From: Nocardioides zeae
GTDB taxonomy: Bacteria; Actinomycetota; Actinomycetes; Propionibacteriales; Nocardioidaceae
Direction: 5' to 3'
NCBI RefSeq assembly: GCF_030818655.1
Contig: NZ_JAUTAN010000001.1
Span: 1,860,001 to 1,924,000 of the forward strand
Length of the DNA stretch: 64,000 bases
Shown here: piece after piece, positions 63,019 through 64,000 of the stretch
Position numbering within the stretch: the first letter of the stretch is position 1
Layout of the letters: each line of letters opens with the position of its first letter
Notes under the pieces: model-generated
What the model was told of the DNA's origin: nothing
What the model saw: only the letters and a program-made list of their open reading frames with translations
Databases searched by the model: none
Position numbers and translations under genes: made by a program

Positions 63019-63771
63019 TCAGTACCAGTTGTTGGCCTGGCTGTGCGCCCAGGCCGAGCACGGGGTGCCGTAGCGGTCCTCGATGTAGCCGAGGCCCCAC
63101 CGGATCTGGGTGACGGCGTTGGTCGCCCAGTCGGCGCCCTCGGACGACATCTTCGAGCCCGGCAGCGCCTGCGGGATGCCGTAGGCCGACGAGGACGGGT
63201 TGTCCGCGTCCACGCGCCAGCCCGACTCCTTCGTCCACAGCGAGTCGAGGCAGCTCCACTGGTCCTGGCCGAAGCCCGCCTCGGCGAGCAGCAGCTGGCC
63301 CAGCTCGCGCGGGGCGAGGTCGGAGCCGTTCTCCTGCTGGGTGACGGCGGGGCCGGCCTCGACCGAGAGGGACACGGCCTTGGTCGGGTCGGTGGCGCTG
63401 CGGGTGTCGGAGCGCGACACGGTCGCGTCGGCGTCGCGGTCGGCCAGCAGGGCCTCGACCTCGGCGTCGCGGGCGGCCGCCCCCGACTCCGGGGACTCCG
63501 GGGACTCCGTGGAGTCCGTGGAGCCGGCGGAGTCGGCCGCCTCGGCGGCGGACGCCGCAGCCAGCCGGCCGTCGGCGGTCTCGCCGGAGGCGCCCGACGC
63601 GAGGACGCCGCCCCCCACGACCACGCCGGTCGTCGCGGCGGCGACGGACGTCAGGACCACGCCGGAGCGGAGCGCCTTCGCGGGGTCGACGGGCAGCACC
63701 GCCCGCCCGGGGGCGCGGTGCTTGGCCTTGCGGTGCTTCGGTTCGGGCTTCGTCAAGAGCTGAGTTCTCAC
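63019..63771 (-). CDS. Secreted transglycosylase-like (SLT/Rpf-type) protein
   Basis: The 250-residue protein has a basic N-terminus (KPEPKHRKAKHRA), a membrane/signal helix (about 36-60), a Ser/Glu/Pro low-complexity region (about 78-100) and a C-terminal lysozyme-like domain (about 150-250). The probable catalytic Glu182 lies in LWTKESGWRVDADNPSSSAYGIPQA, and two Cys (174, 237) could form a disulfide. It should cut glycan strands in the wall. The GTG at 63771 is the likely start. A palindrome shared with the M23 gene lies upstream. Confidence 0.9.
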   Translation of the reverse strand: MRTQLLTKPEPKHRKAKHRAPGRAVLPVDPAKALRSGVVLTSVAAATTGVVVGGGVLASGASGETADGRLAAASAAEAADSAGSTDSTESPESPESGAAARDAEVEALLADRDADATVSRSDTRSATDPTKAVSLSVEAGPAVTQQENGSDLAPRELGQLLLAEAGFGQDQWSCLDSLWTKESGWRVDADNPSSSAYGIPQALPGSKMSSEGADWATNAVTQIRWGLGYIEDRYGTPCSAWAHSQANNWY

Positions 63772-63828
63772 GTGAGGGGACGTGTGGACCGCGAGCCAGC
63801 GTGCCCGATGCCCCCGCAGGAGGCAAAC

Positions 63829-63876
63829 CGGGGATCCCCAGGACCTGCCCGATCGGACAGGTCCCGGGGATCCCCG
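63829..63876. promoter_or_regulatory. 48-bp near-perfect palindrome upstream of transglycosylase-like gene
   Basis: Two 24-bp arms match as reverse complements at 22 of 24 positions, ending in GGGGATCCCC on each side. The central 22 bp (63842-63863, core CCGATCGG) is nearly the same as the palindrome at 18223-18244. It lies 58 bp upstream of the gene start. Confidence 0.7.
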
Positions 63877-63918
63877 CCGCCACCATGGAGCACGGACGGG
63901 GACCGGATGGGGACCGGG

Positions 63919-64000
63919 TCAGAGCACCACGTTCTCCAGCATCTCCGTGACGAGCGCGGCGATGGGCGAGCGCTCGGAGCGGGTGAGCGTCACGTGCGCG
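63919..64000 (-). CDS. C-terminal end of a probable PhoH-family protein (partial)
   Basis: Only the last 26 residues lie in the window: AHVTLTRSERSPIAALVTEML then ENVVL and a stop. The LTRSERSP...LVTEML pattern resembles the C-terminus of PhoH/PhoH2 ATPases (PIN-PhoH in actinobacteria, Rv1095). The piece is too short for certainty. Confidence 0.5.
   Translation of the reverse strand, partial: AHVTLTRSERSPIAALVTEMLENVVL

Noticed and set aside
63772..63918. c-di-AMP (ydaO) riboswitch upstream of the transglycosylase-like gene
   Set aside because: The genomic setting fits, but I could not align the conserved core confidently; a covariance-model search would decide.

Overview
The window is about 73% GC with GTG starts, 4-nt ATGA/GTGA gene overlaps and mostly coding DNA. 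It reads as chromosome of a high-GC actinobacterium, most likely Nocardioidaceae (Nocardioides-like). That family placement is an inference from gene content and synteny, not a database result. Gene order matches two Mycobacterium tuberculosis blocks: pcrA - M23 peptidase - sucC - sucD - (perM) - purN - purH, as in Rv0949-Rv0957, and the glpX / DUF4245 / fumarase / PhoH neighbourhood, as in Rv1095-Rv1100.

Left part (1-19.8 kb): the end of a large fused ABC exporter, a small lipoprotein, monomeric isocitrate dehydrogenase (icd), then a minus-strand folate/purine block (lipoprotein, DUF3017, folD, purH, purN, perM-like). Next are two related plus-strand signalling loci: a sigma-like protein fused to a transmembrane extracytoplasmic sensor, and a split version (ECF sigma factor overlapping a membrane sensor) with an ECF-type promoter. 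Then sucD-sucC, with a perfect CRP/GlxR-type site upstream of sucC, and a divergent M23 peptidase.

Middle (19.8-45 kb): pcrA; a GAF-domain activator divergent from a flavin monooxygenase, with paired GTGCAACG repeats between them; universal stress protein plus APC permease; a PspC-type sensor kinase/response regulator divergent from a PspC/LiaF-like membrane protein; a secreted glycerophosphodiesterase; DUF4245; a molybdate cluster (HTH-TOBE regulator, modA, frameshifted modB, modC); glpX; an alpha/beta hydrolase; a complete LpqY-SugABC-like trehalose importer; and then a striking intergenic array of 31-bp tandem repeats in two inverted blocks (43958-44372).

Right part (45-64 kb): a thiamine operon transcribed leftward from a TPP riboswitch (thiE-thiO-thiS-thiG-tenI-like-thiD-thiC), class I fumarase, DUF1990, a DUF222/HNH protein, DoxX, an unknown protein, a spermidine-synthase-like methyltransferase, fumC, a CtpC-type metal P-type ATPase with its PacL-like metallochaperone, an acyl-CoA synthetase, a secreted transglycosylase-like protein, and the C-terminal end of a probable PhoH-family protein.

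The TCA enzymes (icd, sucCD, two fumarases), C1/purine enzymes and glpX make this a core-metabolism region. The less ordinary content is the 31-bp inverted repeat arrays, two 71-74 bp imperfect palindromes, a 22-bp palindrome shared upstream of two cell-wall hydrolase genes, the sigma/sensor fusion, and the modB frameshift. No tRNA, rRNA, CRISPR array, insertion sequence or prophage was seen.
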